A stretch of 40,668 nt of DNA from Priapulus caudatus. Taxonomy: Eukaryota; Priapulida; Priapulimorpha; Priapulimorphida; Priapulidae. Under the pieces are notes generated by a model. That model searched no databases and was not told the DNA's origin. It was given only the letters and a program-made list of their open reading frames with translations. Location of the stretch: NCBI RefSeq assembly GCF_000485595.1, contig NW_014577306.1:268483-309150 (forward strand), given 5' to 3'. Made by a program: the position numbers and the translations under genes. Below, piece by piece: positions 1 to 10,019 of the stretch (its first letter is position 1; each line of letters opens with the position of its first letter).

Positions 1-171
1 CAAACTGTTCGCTCCATATGATAGTTTAGTACACGTTCCTTACTGGTTTTAATTAGCATAATAGCGTCTGCGGGGAGGGGCGGGGGTCTATTTTTATACC
101 TCCAATTCACATGGTCGGAGCAATTCCTCTGTTTAGACGCATGTCTCAGCATTACCTATTACTACGCTGAG

Positions 172-217
172 AGGGTCTATGTCCGCAAGGGTACTGCCGG
201 AACGTACCCTGGTACTA
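172..217 (+). repeat. Left outer inverted end of the 5.5-kb element
   Basis: This segment matches the reverse complement of 5623-5668 with a few mismatches. It contains its own short palindrome: AGGGTAC is mirrored by GTACCCT across about 10 bases, so each end could fold into a hairpin. Immediate flanks are TGAG on the left and ATGAG on the right, which is not a convincing target duplication. Confidence 0.6.
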
Positions 218-589
218 TCTTATATTATCAGGGATGAGATTGGATAATTTAATTTTCAGCTGAAATTTTTAATTAGGCAAACAGAGGACGGAGCAATGCG
301 GAGGGACCGTAGGTTTCATCGCCACTGCTTAGGGGGGTCCGGGCATGCTCCCCAGAATTTTTTTAAAAGAATGGTTGTTGGCAATTGGTGCATTTTAAGC
401 TATTCTGAACAAAATTTATTTAGGAGACTCTTGAATCCACCTTTTCAAGTTGATCAAAAGGTAACAAACGAACCTTATATTAGGAAATCAGGGGCTGAAA
501 AGAGGGCAAGTTTTTTTTATTAAATGTCTAGACAATGATACTTTTTTCTGTTTTCCACCCGTCGCTTGCATTGCTTTTACTCAGACATG

Positions 590-1710
590 AATTAGTCCAA
601 GATTTTTTAGCTTGCAAAATATGGCCAAACGCCGGAATTTTTTCAAAAACAAGCTGAATTTTTTCAGGATAGGTTCAGAAACAAGGCTGTAGAATAACAT
701 TACTAAAAGGTTCCCCGAGAAATCCCCTATGTGCGTTTTCCAGATCAGATGGACGTCCAAAATTGGCCGTTAACTTTAGGGTTTTCCCATAACTCTGGCT
801 CCAGTCGCAGCGAGAAACACTATGAATTAAATGTCTAATTATATTGTTTTAATGGCCCAAGAATTACTTAGCTACTTTTTGTGAGGTTCAAGTGATGCAA
901 GTACCCTAAGTCCAAGATGGCCCCATTTTCAATCTTGGAAAGGGTCGTCGAAATCTACATCTATGCTAAAGGGGATCCGATCACTTTACATATTGATTTT
1001 CTGGACATTTGCTTTTTCCACCGGCCGTACAGTGCTTACATTCCTCACTTCAGTTTTGCTCATCATAAAGGTTTCTTTTGATAGATTGCACAGGCACATT
1101 GCGATCAGTGTTGACAAAGATCAAACTCAGGGACACCTGTCCAAGGCCTTTCTTGACAACAGCTTGCCACCGATGTAGCAGGCAGGCAGTGTGTGAAGCG
1201 GTCTTGAGCCAGATCATTTCAACCAGTTACTCCTTGAATATACTTCAAGGTCAGAGCGACCGGTAGCTGTGGGTACAGCACATCAACAAGTGGGTCTTTC
1301 TAACAACAATTTCATTCGAAGCTGAAAGGACAGGGGACTGGAGCGCTCCAATGCTCTGACTGTGTGAGGGAAAATGGTTCCACATTTTTCAATGCTGCAG
1401 GAACATGCTCCTTATTGCCAAACGCTGGCCAGGTTGTATTTCACAACAGATGATTGGATTTGGAGAAAACATGGCCGACTGATGGAGTACGTTCTATTCA
1501 CAGAGGAAAGGGTACTTCACCATTCGTCACAGGGGACTTCATTTCTGGAGTGGTAACTTCTCGAGATAGGACATTGAACAGTTCCTGATTGCGTCGCTGA
1601 AAGCCTCTGGAGGACATGACAACATGGTAAAGGGCATCACCAGATAAGGTTCGTTGACTAAATGTGTCCATTTTGCACTACCTCGCTGTTGTTCCGGTTT
1701 CTTCGTGATG
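590..1710 (+). repeat. Left arm of a diverged 1.1-kb inverted repeat
   Basis: From about 590 the sequence reads like the reverse complement of 4275 downwards. Landmarks in the same order in both arms are a GAATTTTTTCAG motif, TTTTAATG before CCCAAG, a TTTTGTGAGGTT motif, CAAGATGGCC, GCTAA followed by GGGATCC, AACTCAG..ACACCTGT, CAGGTTGTATTT and GGGTACTTCACCATTCGTC. Many substitutions and small indels separate the arms, so the duplication is old. The inner part (1075-1500) resembles broken coding sequence. Homology fades near 1710. Confidence 0.7.
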
Positions 1711-3159
1711 CACTTGAGAATGTTCACAGGAGTACACACCTGTACATCAGTAGCAGACATAAAAACATTGTTTGCAAAACTAACCCAGTCGAGGAGAGAT
1801 AACAGGCATCGATGTGTGCTTTTCTTGGATGAGCTGGAAGACATTCCACCATTTGGTGCTATGAACCTGATTCAACTGATGTCATTGTCCCCACCGGAGT
1901 CTTGCGCAGATACATTCTTTTATGCCAGCTTGTGACATATGCTGTTAGAAATGGTGAAAAAGCGGCATCAGAAATGTTCAGGAAAACACGGTTTCACAGA
2001 CTCACTCTATGCCGTAATGGACAAAGTGAAAGACGATCGGTGCTCCGAGATAAGGATGGTGCGAGCTCAGAGTACAGCAAGTAGAAATGAATCCATTCTC
2101 TACTCTTCAATAAGAATCACATGTGTCCTGAACAAACAAAGCTCAGAGGATGAAACTCTCTTTTGGCGTATTTAAGAACTTGCTCCCCCAAGCCACCTTT
2201 GCTCTTCCAAGATGGTGTGATGCGAATTCCCAACAAGAGTTCTTTGGGACTTCTGTTGAAAGAATTCACGCAACCCAACAGCCTTATCCTGAAAATTGAT
2301 TCTGATGTTCTAGAATGCGGTCACTTTTCTCTCCAATCTGTTGGTCTGGCCCTAACCGTTCTACCTATGCTGGGATGCATCAGTCCAGTACATTTCGCAA
2401 ATCCTTGAGCATTACGGAGCTAAAAACGTGCCGTGTTTGACGGATAGGGGGGTAAGGGCATCCACAAAAGAAGCTGAATAGAGGCGAGGCCAGCAAACAC
2501 TTCCAGAACATCATTACCCGGTGATTGACATGGGACTACTTTACTACGAACCCAGGCTTGCATCTTTGTAACATCAAACAACAAGATGAAGTTTCATTTC
2601 AAAGCTCTATGCAATAAAAATGTTGGATGGCTGGAATACGTGTCAAGCAGCAAACCGGTTGTTTCTTGTTGGTACAGACATATCCAAGGAATATATCTGT
2701 TCAGAATACAGATATAATTCCGCCAACAACGAAGGCACACACGAGAGGTGAAAACAAGCGGAGAAGCATTCATTCCTTGCCGCTGTATGGAGCAGACAAA
2801 AGTTTGAAACGTTCGAATGAACTATCGCACACATTGCATCAAGCGCTTGCGACTAGGCGCCAGCTCATTGAGTTCTTGATTTCACTCGCAAGCTTACCCC
2901 AACAAGCTGCTGGCAGCAAGGCAGCATTTCGTACCGAGACATATGCTAACTGTTCAAGAACTGGATGGGCAACAGCCTGGCCTCCTTTACTGAATGGGGG
3001 ATGGCGATCTCAAGATGGGCAGTCTACGCACCTGTGGAAATGGGAATCTTTGTTTGACCTGGACGTTCTTCTCAACTGGTGTTTTGTGGGATGCAGACAG
3101 GATGGAATGCAGCAACATGGACATGCCAGACTGCGAAGAAGTGCATGTCGTGCAACATT
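1711..3159. other. Spacer between the inverted arms, with possible coding remnants
   Basis: This is sequence unique to the middle of the 5.5-kb element. Short stretches look like decayed protein code on the plus strand. Examples are CVLFLDELEDIPPF around 1820-1860, a run with FQDGVMRIPNKSSLGLLLKE near 2200-2260, and ILEHYGAKNVPCLTDRGV near 2400-2455, which ends in a stop after about 26 codons. They are in different frames with stops between them. I find no catalytic DDE/DDD motif that I can trust. A decayed transposase gene is the natural guess but remains a guess. Confidence 0.25.
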
Positions 3160-4275
3160 GACGTTGGCGGAGCTGCATCACAGAAAGCGGAACACAGCGA
3201 GCGGTAGTGCATGGATCCCATTTAGTCAACGTACTATCGGTTGATTGCCCTACCATGTGTCATTCCTCCACGAGGCCTTTCAGCGACCGCATCAGGAAAC
3301 TGTCTCAGTGCGTTTGATCTTGAGGTAAGTTACCAGCTCCAGAATGAGTCCCTGCGACGAATGGTGAAGTACCCATTTCTCTGTTTGGAATAGACTGTTA
3401 CTCATCAGTCGCTGGTCTTTCTCAAATTCATCCATCTGTTGTAAAATACAACCTGGGCAATTTGCATAGGTAGATGTCCTGCAAGCAGTTGAAAATGATG
3501 GAATTTTTCATTTTCCTCACACAGTAGAGATGGAGCGGTCCAGTTCCCTGTCCTTATCAGCTCGAATAAATGTTGTAGAAGACCCACTTTGTTGGATGTA
3601 CTGTACCCCTCGCTTCTTACCATGTCCTTTGTCTGACTTGAAGGTATATTCAAGGAGTTGTGAAAATTGATATCTGGCCTCAACTGCTTCAACACACTCC
3701 TCCTCTGCTACGTCGGTGGCAGCTTGCTCAATTGTCAAGAAGGGCTTGTACAGGTGTCTGAGTTTGGTCTTTGTCAAAACGCTATCCAATGTGCCGTGGA
3801 TTGATTCTATAAAGGGACACTTATGAGAGCAGCTGAAGTGGAGGATGTAAGCACGTTTATCGGCCGTGGACGGGAAAAGGATATGTCAGACATCTATGTT
3901 AGTATGGGATCCCTTAGCATAGACTGTAGATTTTCGACCCTTTTCAAAGTATGAAAATTGCGGCCATCTTGGTTGCGGGTACTTGCTCACTTGAAACCTC
4001 ACAAAAGTACCTAAGTAAATCCTTGGGCATTAAAACAGCATAATTAGAATTTAACTTCATGTGTTTCTAGGCTCGGGAAACTGGAGCCAGGAAGTTATGG
4101 GACCTAAAATGGCAGGCAATTTTTTGACGCCATCTTGGATTCTGGAAAAGCGCACAAGGGGGGATTTTCCGGGGACGTTTTAGTATTTAATTCTCAAATT
4201 TTTCTTGACCTATCTGAAAAAATTCAAGCTTGTTTTGGAAAAAATGTCCGGGTTTTAGCTAATCTTGGATATAAG
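3160..4275 (-). repeat. Right arm of a diverged 1.1-kb inverted repeat
   Basis: This is the inverted partner of 590-1710 and keeps the same landmarks in the same order on the minus strand. About 1.45 kb of non-palindromic sequence separates the arms. This arm preserves longer open reading stretches than the left one, so it is the better guide to any ancestral protein. Two CCAAGATGG motifs (YY1-like by sequence) lie in its outer half. That resemblance may be chance. Confidence 0.7.
3405..3789 (-). pseudogene. Broken coding-like stretch in the right arm, family unknown
   Basis: On the minus strand from 3789 a 90-codon open stretch runs with a charged, soluble-looking composition. It includes AEEECVEAVEARYQF and ADKDRELDRSIS and stops at 3517. 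The match with the left arm carries on past the stop in another frame, through about 48 residues including FHHFQLLAGHLP and QVVFYNRWMNL. That frame change suggests at least one small indel in an ancestral coding region. The homologous left-arm segment (1075-1500) contains several stops and indels. I do not recognise the protein family. A transposase-related or element-captured protein is possible given the context, but nothing here proves it. Confidence 0.35.
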
Positions 4276-5099
4276 CTGCCTTTGCTGCGACCAAGGATTT
4301 TGATATGAAAAAAACCCAATGCGAAATGAACATCAGTTGCATATCAACTGCACACAAACATGCACGCAGCAACGATGTAAACCGGCCCCCAAGGCCAGGC
4401 TGGTCGTTACGTGATTCAGCTAGTCTCAAATGTTTGCCCCTCTACTGTGCAGCCCTGTGACGAGAATTTTCTTTTTCTTAGGGTACGCAAAAACAGATAC
4501 ACTGCGGCTTTCATTTTTAACGGGGCCGGATCGCTGCTCGCGCTCCACCGCGCACCCGAAATTGTGCCATGGTGCGGCGATTCATCCCGCCTCGATAAAA
4601 AGTGCGTTGAGATTCGCGCACCAAAAAGTATGTCTGATTATGTTGAAATTAGCGCTTCATAGAGTTCTTCAAATGTAGGGGGGTATCAAAAAGGTTAGCA
4701 ACACAACAACAATTGTCGGTGTGTAGAGTTGGATTGAACGTATGCAGAGGTACAGGTCTGGTTTACTACCCTGCGTGGTTTATATTATATATATGTATAA
4801 ATACAACTAAACAACAGCATCCAAATACAGGTACCTATACGGTAGCCACAAGTTACCTGCTCGTTTTCTACTATACGTGGCGAGAAGTGGTTTTCTGCCG
4901 ACGTGAAACAGTCGTAGGGCTGGAAGGGCTACATACGTGGCTACTACGTACAAGTAATTTAGCTAGTTTGTTGATGGATTGTGATGATATTTTGTGCTGA
5001 AATATGCAGGTACATGGATTAGAATCTCTAAGGATGGAAATCAGAATAAATAAAACAAGTTTATTTTTACATCCGATCAACTCTTTTATTAATCCTTAA
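4276..5099. other. Unassigned sequence inside the 5.5-kb element
   Basis: No gene, palindrome or array is visible. Short open frames at 4411-4678 and 4713-5000 are no longer than chance allows and have no recognisable motif. Confidence 0.3.
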
Positions 5100-5255
5100 G
5101 GAGCTCTCCATCATCCCTTTTAAAGCTGTGATTTTTAGTGGAGCTCTCCATCATGCCTCTTAAGGGTGTGATTTTTTAGTGGAGCTCTCCATCATGCCTC
5201 TTAAGAGTGTGATTTTTTAGTGGAGCTCTCCATCATGCCTCTTAAGGGTGTGATT
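5100..5255 (+). repeat. 41-bp tandem repeat, about 3.8 copies
   Basis: Four units begin GGAGCTCTCCATCATSCC at 5100, 5140, 5181 and 5222. The first is 40 bp, the next two are 41 bp and the last is cut short at about 34 bp. Units 2 to 4 are almost identical, and unit 1 differs at several positions. The array sits in the right third of the 5.5-kb element and has no inverted partner on the left, so it probably expanded after the element arrived. Confidence 0.9.
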
Positions 5256-5622
5256 ATGGAGCGTGAAAAGTCCCCCTATGGTGTCCTAGGGGAGTCATTA
5301 GTAGTCCGCCTGTACTTTTCAAATCTGAAAGCCTGCACTGTATACTTCGCTGTCAGTCTACTGCCTACACTCTACAGTCTACAGTCAGGTGCTGTTGAGG
5401 GTATATAATTTAAATTGTTACATTGTTACCCCCATCCCAATTTTCTCAAGGAATTTAGACGTTTCACAAAATCGACCCCTGGGACTGTCAAATCCGCGGA
5501 TTTCCGCGGATCCGCGGAAGAATCTCATCCCTGTATTATGGACCGTACCTCGCCTACTCCACTAACGAGTCTAGGGAGTCGCTTACGCCTACTCCCTAAC
5601 TAACTATATCAAATACTGAAAT

Positions 5623-5668
5623 AGTTACCAGGGTACGTTCTGGCAGTACCCTGGGGGACATAGACCCT
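5623..5668 (-). repeat. Right outer inverted end of the 5.5-kb element
   Basis: This is the inverted partner of 172-217. It holds CCAGGGTACGTTCTGG, then CAGTACCCTGG, then GGACATAGACCCT. About 90 bp of sequence (5533-5622) separates it from the inverted copy of CAGGGATGAGATT. The left end has only about 11 bp at the same place, so one end has gained or lost sequence. Confidence 0.6.
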
Positions 5669-5692
5669 ATGAGCATTACTATTAGTATTAGC

Positions 5693-5763
5693 AAGAGTAG
5701 ATAATAACACATCTATATATAACATATCTATATCTCTATATATATGTGTTATTATCTACTCTT
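5693..5763. mobile_element. Fold-back palindrome (short MITE-like)
   Basis: Perfect 20-bp arms (AAGAGTAGATAATAACACAT at 5693-5712 and its reverse complement at 5744-5763) enclose a 31-bp AT-rich loop. The outer arm sequence resembles two other AT-rich palindromes in the window (around 14045-14135 and 22361-22472), which share a TAGCAG-GAGTA-GATAATA theme. This suggests a small family of fold-back elements made almost only of inverted repeat. It abuts the 5771-6844 element. Confidence 0.65.
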
Positions 5764-5770
5764 GGTATTA

Positions 5771-6844
5771 AAGCCAAGACACACTACAGCGACAACGACC
5801 GACCGTAACGACAAACGACTTTTCAGAAAATTTGAAACTATTGTTTCCTATGAGCCATTGCACACTGACGCAACGACGACCGGCGACAACCTCGGCGACA
5901 AAAATATTTAGAAAGGAAATTCCATTTCCCAGCGACTTTCGCCGGCGACACTTTACAAATGGCCAATCACAGCCGTTTCCATCGGCACGTGACATCGCCA
6001 TTACGTCATAAAATTATAAACCAATGCTAGCCAGGAAGTAGACTGGTCCCCAGCGCTAAACTCGCACTGCCTGTCAGAAATAGTGGGGCCGCGAACCCAT
6101 CTAACCAAAACGTGCAAGGCTACGGTCAGCCATCAGACGTTTGTATAATATGCAGCGTATATATTACTTTATTATATTATCGTTATACATAGAGCGTTTT
6201 TACAGCAATTTATTTAAAAGCAGCAGTAGGAGTTTTTTGCCGTTTGCTCATGTGTGCCACTGACACTGGCACTGTGGTGAGTGCTGGGTGAACTTTGTCG
6301 TTACCACAGGGACTTAAGGCGAAAAAAAGTGTTATATATATAAATAGAAGTCTTTCTATATATATAATACGCAGTGGCTGGAGGTACGGTAGCCGTCGGT
6401 CGTTGAAGCCCCTTTTTGGCGTTAGGGTTAGGGTTAGGGTTCTAGCTCATCTAAACTGCTCAAATCGTGATTTATTTCGGCCAGGCGTTTATTCGAAATC
6501 TGGAGCCACCCGCCGGCATCTTTGTCTGGCGTTACGTATGAAAGCTACTGGACTCCGTACCGCGTAGCTCGAGACATTATAGATAGCGGCTACCGTACCC
6601 GTAAGCCCACTGGCTTATATAATTAATAATATATATATAATATATATATAATCAGAGTATAAATAGACGTATAAATACTTCTATATATATTATAAACTTT
6701 TTTTTTCCGCTCCAGTCCCTGTGGTCGTTTACGTGGGTCGGTCGTTGTCGCTGGCCAGTGTGGCTGCGCCAGTCCGGCCTCGACTTTGTCGTTTGTCGTT
6801 ACGGTCCGGTCGGGGCTGGGTGCGTTGCAGTGTGTCTTGGCCTT
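5771..6844. mobile_element. 1.07-kb TIR element flanked by TA, non-autonomous
   Basis: The left end AAGCCAAGACACACTACAGC and the reverse complement of the right end AAGGCCAAGACACACTGCA match with a one-base indel. Homology continues about 50 bp inwards through CCGTAACGACAAACGAC. TA sits immediately outside both ends (5769-5770 and 6845-6846). A further block with GGTCGGTCGTTGTCGCTG at 6738-6755 mirrors part of the left end again, giving nested subterminal inverted repeats. No transposase-like open frame is present, so this is a MITE-sized derivative. The outer bases would also fit a TAA/TTA target, as used by PIF/Harbinger elements. The superfamily is not settled. Confidence 0.75.
6421..6441 (+). 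repeat. Short internal telomere-type repeat
   Basis: About three and a half units of GGGTTA (TTAGGG type) lie inside the 5771-6844 element. TTAGGG is the usual metazoan telomere repeat. The run is far too short to be a chromosome end and was probably captured or arose by chance within the element. Confidence 0.8.
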
Positions 6845-6846
6845 TA

Positions 6847-7664
6847 GTCAGGGATTTCGTCACTGCGTAGTGCGTAGTGTAAGTGGTGACGACTTTGTCA
6901 CCTTACGCGAAGTCTAATTGATTCTTTTCGCAAGTAGGTTCCTCTTTGGCTGTTATTAGACATAACCGTAGTTGGATATGCCCTTATAATGCGTTATTCT
7001 TAAATGTTTATTTCGTGAAAAGAGGTAACAATTGTAAGTATTATTAGCTATTACTTATTAGCATTTTGGCACACATCAAAGGAAATTGATTTGTGTGACA
7101 ATTATTACTCAGACAAGCGTGATGCATTTTTTGCAAAAAGGCATAGAAATTAGCGAACTGCTTCATCAGCTGTTCAAATCGCCCGATGTCGGCCGGCTCC
7201 CTGCGCGTTAGATCATTTAGCTTCTCCTTCTTCGTCTTCGTTTTCCATCGTTCACTATCGTCGTCCGGCCTTTCGTTTGCGTTGGTGGCATTTTCTCAAT
7301 GCAGGGTAAAGTAAAGATATGTTTGTCTTCGAAAAATAACGCGGGAAAGATAGATGGCCGTGTTGTTGTAAACAAGGGGCTTGCCATCTAGTGGCGCAAA
7401 TTAAAAAAAATGAAAACACTTGGGTACTGCAAAGGAGCTAAATCAAATACGCAGGTATACATATAATTATGTATAATATATATGTAGCTGCCTTGGGTAG
7501 CTCAAGGAGCTATATATACCATGAGGTCATAATAATAATTTATGTCATAATATATATGTCGCTCTTGGGTAGGCTGTTTGTAAGAAAAATCCCGAAGTTA
7601 TACTGCAGCTGATATGTTCGTGATTAGAAATGTTAATTTCTGTAATATAGTACACCGCACGAGT
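6847..7664. other. Unassigned intergenic sequence
   Basis: No gene is recognised. A GCCATCTAGTGGCGC motif at 7383-7397 is typical of the dispersed-repeat debris seen elsewhere in the window. Two related AT-rich stretches with GTAGCTGCCTTGGGTAGCT and TCGCTCTTGGGTAG lie at 7460-7575. Confidence 0.3.
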
Positions 7665-9376
7665 GTATGATTAAATTCAATCTGCAATATTAACTTTGCT
7701 TGCAGCATCGCGCCACGATTCCCAGCTATGCAAATATACATGAAAATGCATGGCGCTCCGACGTCGGTCGCGCTCTGATTTTCGGCAAGATACATGTTTT
7801 TTCGCCGTTCAAACTAGTCGGGGGCGGGCTGATGGCACGTGTGCATCGTAAAATCTGATCTACATGCTTCACTTTTCTCGCAGCATCACGCCCTGGGTTC
7901 CCCGCTATGCCGATATGTGCGTGCAGATGGCACTCGTGCGTCGGGCACCGTTGACTACCAAGAGAATTTTCTTCGGCCGTTCTTATACGTTCAAACTAGT
8001 CGGGGGCGGGCTGATGGCACGTGTGCATCGTAAAATATGATCTACATGCTTTACTTGGCTCGCAGCATCACGCCACGATTCATAGCTATGCGAATATACA
8101 TGAAAATGGAATTCCGACGTCGGTCGCCGTTGACACCCAAGATAATGTTCTTCGGCCGTTCTTATACGTTCAAACTAGTCGGGGGCGGGCCGACGGCACG
8201 TGTGCATGGTAAACACTGATCTACATGCTTCACTTGGCTCGCAGCATCACGCCACGATTCATAGCTATGCGAATATACATGAAAATGGAATTCCGACGTC
8301 GGTCGCCGTTGACACCCAAGATAATGTTCTTCGGCCGTTCTTTTATGTTTAAACCGGAGCCGGGTAGGCTGACAGCACGTGTGCTTGGTAATATCCGGTG
8401 TATAATATTCACTTTGCTCGCAGCATCACGCCCTGTGTTCCCCGCTGTGCCGATATTAATTAATGTGCGTGCAGATGGCGCTCGTGCGTCGGTCACCGTT
8501 GACTGCAAAGAGAAATTTCTTCGGCCGTTCTCATACGTTCAAACTAGTCGCGGGCGGGCCGACGGCACGTGTGCATGGTAAACTCTGATCTACATGCTTC
8601 ACTTTGTTTGCAGCATCGCGCCACGATTTCCAGCTATGCGAATATACATGAAAATGGCGCATCGACGTCGGTCGCCGTTTAAACCCAAGATAATGTTCTT
8701 CGGCTGTTCTTATACGTTAAAACCGGAGCCGGGAAGGCTGACAGCACATGTGTTTGGTAATATCCGGTCTATAATATTCACTTTTCTCGCAGCATCACAC
8801 CCTGCATGGGTTCCCCCGCTATGCCGATAATAATGTGCGTGCAGATGGCGCTCGTGCGTCGGTCACCGTTGACTGCCAAGAGAATTTTCTTCGGCCGTTC
8901 TCATACGTTTAAACTAGTCGCGGGCGGGCCGACGGCACGTGTGCATGGTAAACTCTGATCTACGTGCTTCACTTTGCTCGCAGCATCGCGCCACGATTCC
9001 CAGCTATGCTAATATAAATGAAAATGGCGCAAGGACCTCGGTCGCCGTTGAGTGGCAAAAAAAATTTTTCGGCCAGAATCATACATTCAATCTGGAGCCA
9101 GACCTTTGCTTGGAGCATCGCGCCACGATTCCCGCCTATATGCTAATGTACATAAAAATAGCGTACGGACGTCGGTCGCCGTTGACTGCCAAGATATTTG
9201 TCTTAATTCGGCCGATCTTATACGTTCAAACTAGTCGCGGGCGGGCCGACGGCACATATGCATGGTAAAATCTGATCTATATCCACTTTGCACGCAGCAT
9301 CACGCCCTGTGTTCCCACCTATGCTAATGTACATGAAAATGACGCGCGGACGTCGGTCGCCGTTGACTGCCAAGAA
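7665..9376 (+). repeat. 180-bp tandem satellite, about 10 monomers, two monomer types
   Basis: The landmark GCAGCATCRCGCC recurs near 7700, 7881, 8061, 8241, 8421, 8611, 8791, 8981, 9113 and 9295, a spacing of 180-190 bp except for one shortened unit of about 132 bp. Monomers share ACGTTCAAACTAGTCG, GGCGGGCYGAYGGCAC and CGGTCGCCGTTGA. Two types alternate. Type A has CCACGATT..GCGAATATACATGAAAATG. Type B has CCCTGTGTTCCCCGC and GTGCGTGCAGATGGCGCTCG. The order is about A B A A B A B A A', then a hybrid. Open frames of 60-118 codons inside it follow the repeat and are not genes. Confidence 0.9.
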
Positions 9377-9811
9377 AATACTTCATAACTGCACGGATCA
9401 AACATAATTAGATACATTTCTCAAGGAAACAATTCAAGCGCTTGAATATGAAAACGACAGAAAAGAAAAAATCAAACAACGCTAAAATCATATAGGATCA
9501 TTGGGCAATATATGAGCGTACTGCTACAAAGAATAGTGACTTAAATCTCAATTTGGCTAATATTTACTGACGTCCTCCGCTCGGTGAATATTTATGCATG
9601 ATATTAACTAGGGTTTCTAATTAGAATTTTAAAAAATTGCATTCATAAATTAAGCACAGTGTAAATGTTGTAATCGCAAAATGTGGGCGCCGCCCGGGCG
9701 CCGCTGCGATTTTATGATATATTTTTGAAGGCTAACACTTTTTGCAATTATCTCTCACAGGATGGCGCTACGTGGCAGTAATTTATGGGTGTTGCTATCC
9801 CCAGGTGTAGC
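9377..9811. other. Unassigned sequence with a GC-rich palindrome
   Basis: No gene is seen. At 9686-9703 GGGCGCCGCCCGGGCGCC is a compact GC palindrome flanked by CGCA and TGCG, standing out from AT-rich surroundings. Its function is unknown. Confidence 0.35.
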
Positions 9812-9980
9812 GCGAAATTTCTGACTTGCGAAATATCTGAGATAGCCCCGCCCCCCGCGCCTATGCGCATGCGCACTTCGCGTGCGTCCCGACCCGACTA
9901 CAGCTCGTCTTTGTGTGCGAAATTTCTGACCTGCGAAATATATGATATATGATATTTACCGGCCTGCGAAATATATGATA
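9812..9980 (+). repeat. Direct repeat of a 29-bp motif around a GC-rich core
   Basis: GCGAAATTTCTGACYTGCGA, continuing into AATATMTGA, occurs at 9812-9840 and 9917-9945. A partial third copy (CCTGCGAAATATATGATATA) is near 9962-9981. Between the first two is a GC-rich block with C-rich and GCGCATGCGC motifs. It could be the edge of a dispersed repeat. Confidence 0.7.
9846..9875 (+). promoter_or_regulatory. GC-box and NRF1-like motif cluster
   Basis: CCCCGCCCCCC at 9846-9856 is a GC-box type sequence. TGCGCATGCGCA at 9864-9875 is a perfect palindrome matching the animal NRF1 consensus. In animals this pairing is common in TATA-less promoters. No first exon or gene is recognisable nearby, and the block sits inside a repeated motif, so promoter activity is only a possibility. 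Confidence 0.25.
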
Positions 9981-10019
9981 TAGGATGCTTTTCGTATGCG
10001 CATGATGCGCACTTTGCAT

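Larger units (their letters stand above)
172..5668. mobile_element. Decayed 5.5-kb inverted-repeat DNA element
   Basis: The two ends are inverted copies of each other. About 46 bp at 172-217 match the reverse complement of 5623-5668, with the shared core GGGTCTATGTCC and then an AGGGTACTGCC..GAACGTACCCTGG block. A second shared block, CAGGGATGAGATT, occurs at 229-241 and inverted at 5520-5532. Inside are two longer inverted arms (about 590-1710 and 3160-4275) that look like broken coding sequence. This nested symmetry suggests a non-autonomous or dead DNA transposon. I see no clean target-site duplication, and I do not recognise the superfamily. Two small unrelated repeats landing in opposite orientation could also explain the outer ends. 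Treating the whole interval as one element is inference. Confidence 0.5.

Noticed and set aside
172-5668. Integrated virus or large polinton-like element
   Set aside because: No capsid, polymerase, integrase or protease motif is visible, and the element is only 5.5 kb with broken coding.
5768-6001. 77-codon minus-strand frame at the left end of the 1.07-kb TIR element
   Set aside because: It overlaps the terminal inverted repeat and has no transposase motif. It is a by-product of the repeated GACAACGAC sequence.
6421-6441. Chromosome-end telomere
   Set aside because: Only about three and a half units, inside a bounded TIR element with sequence continuing on both sides.
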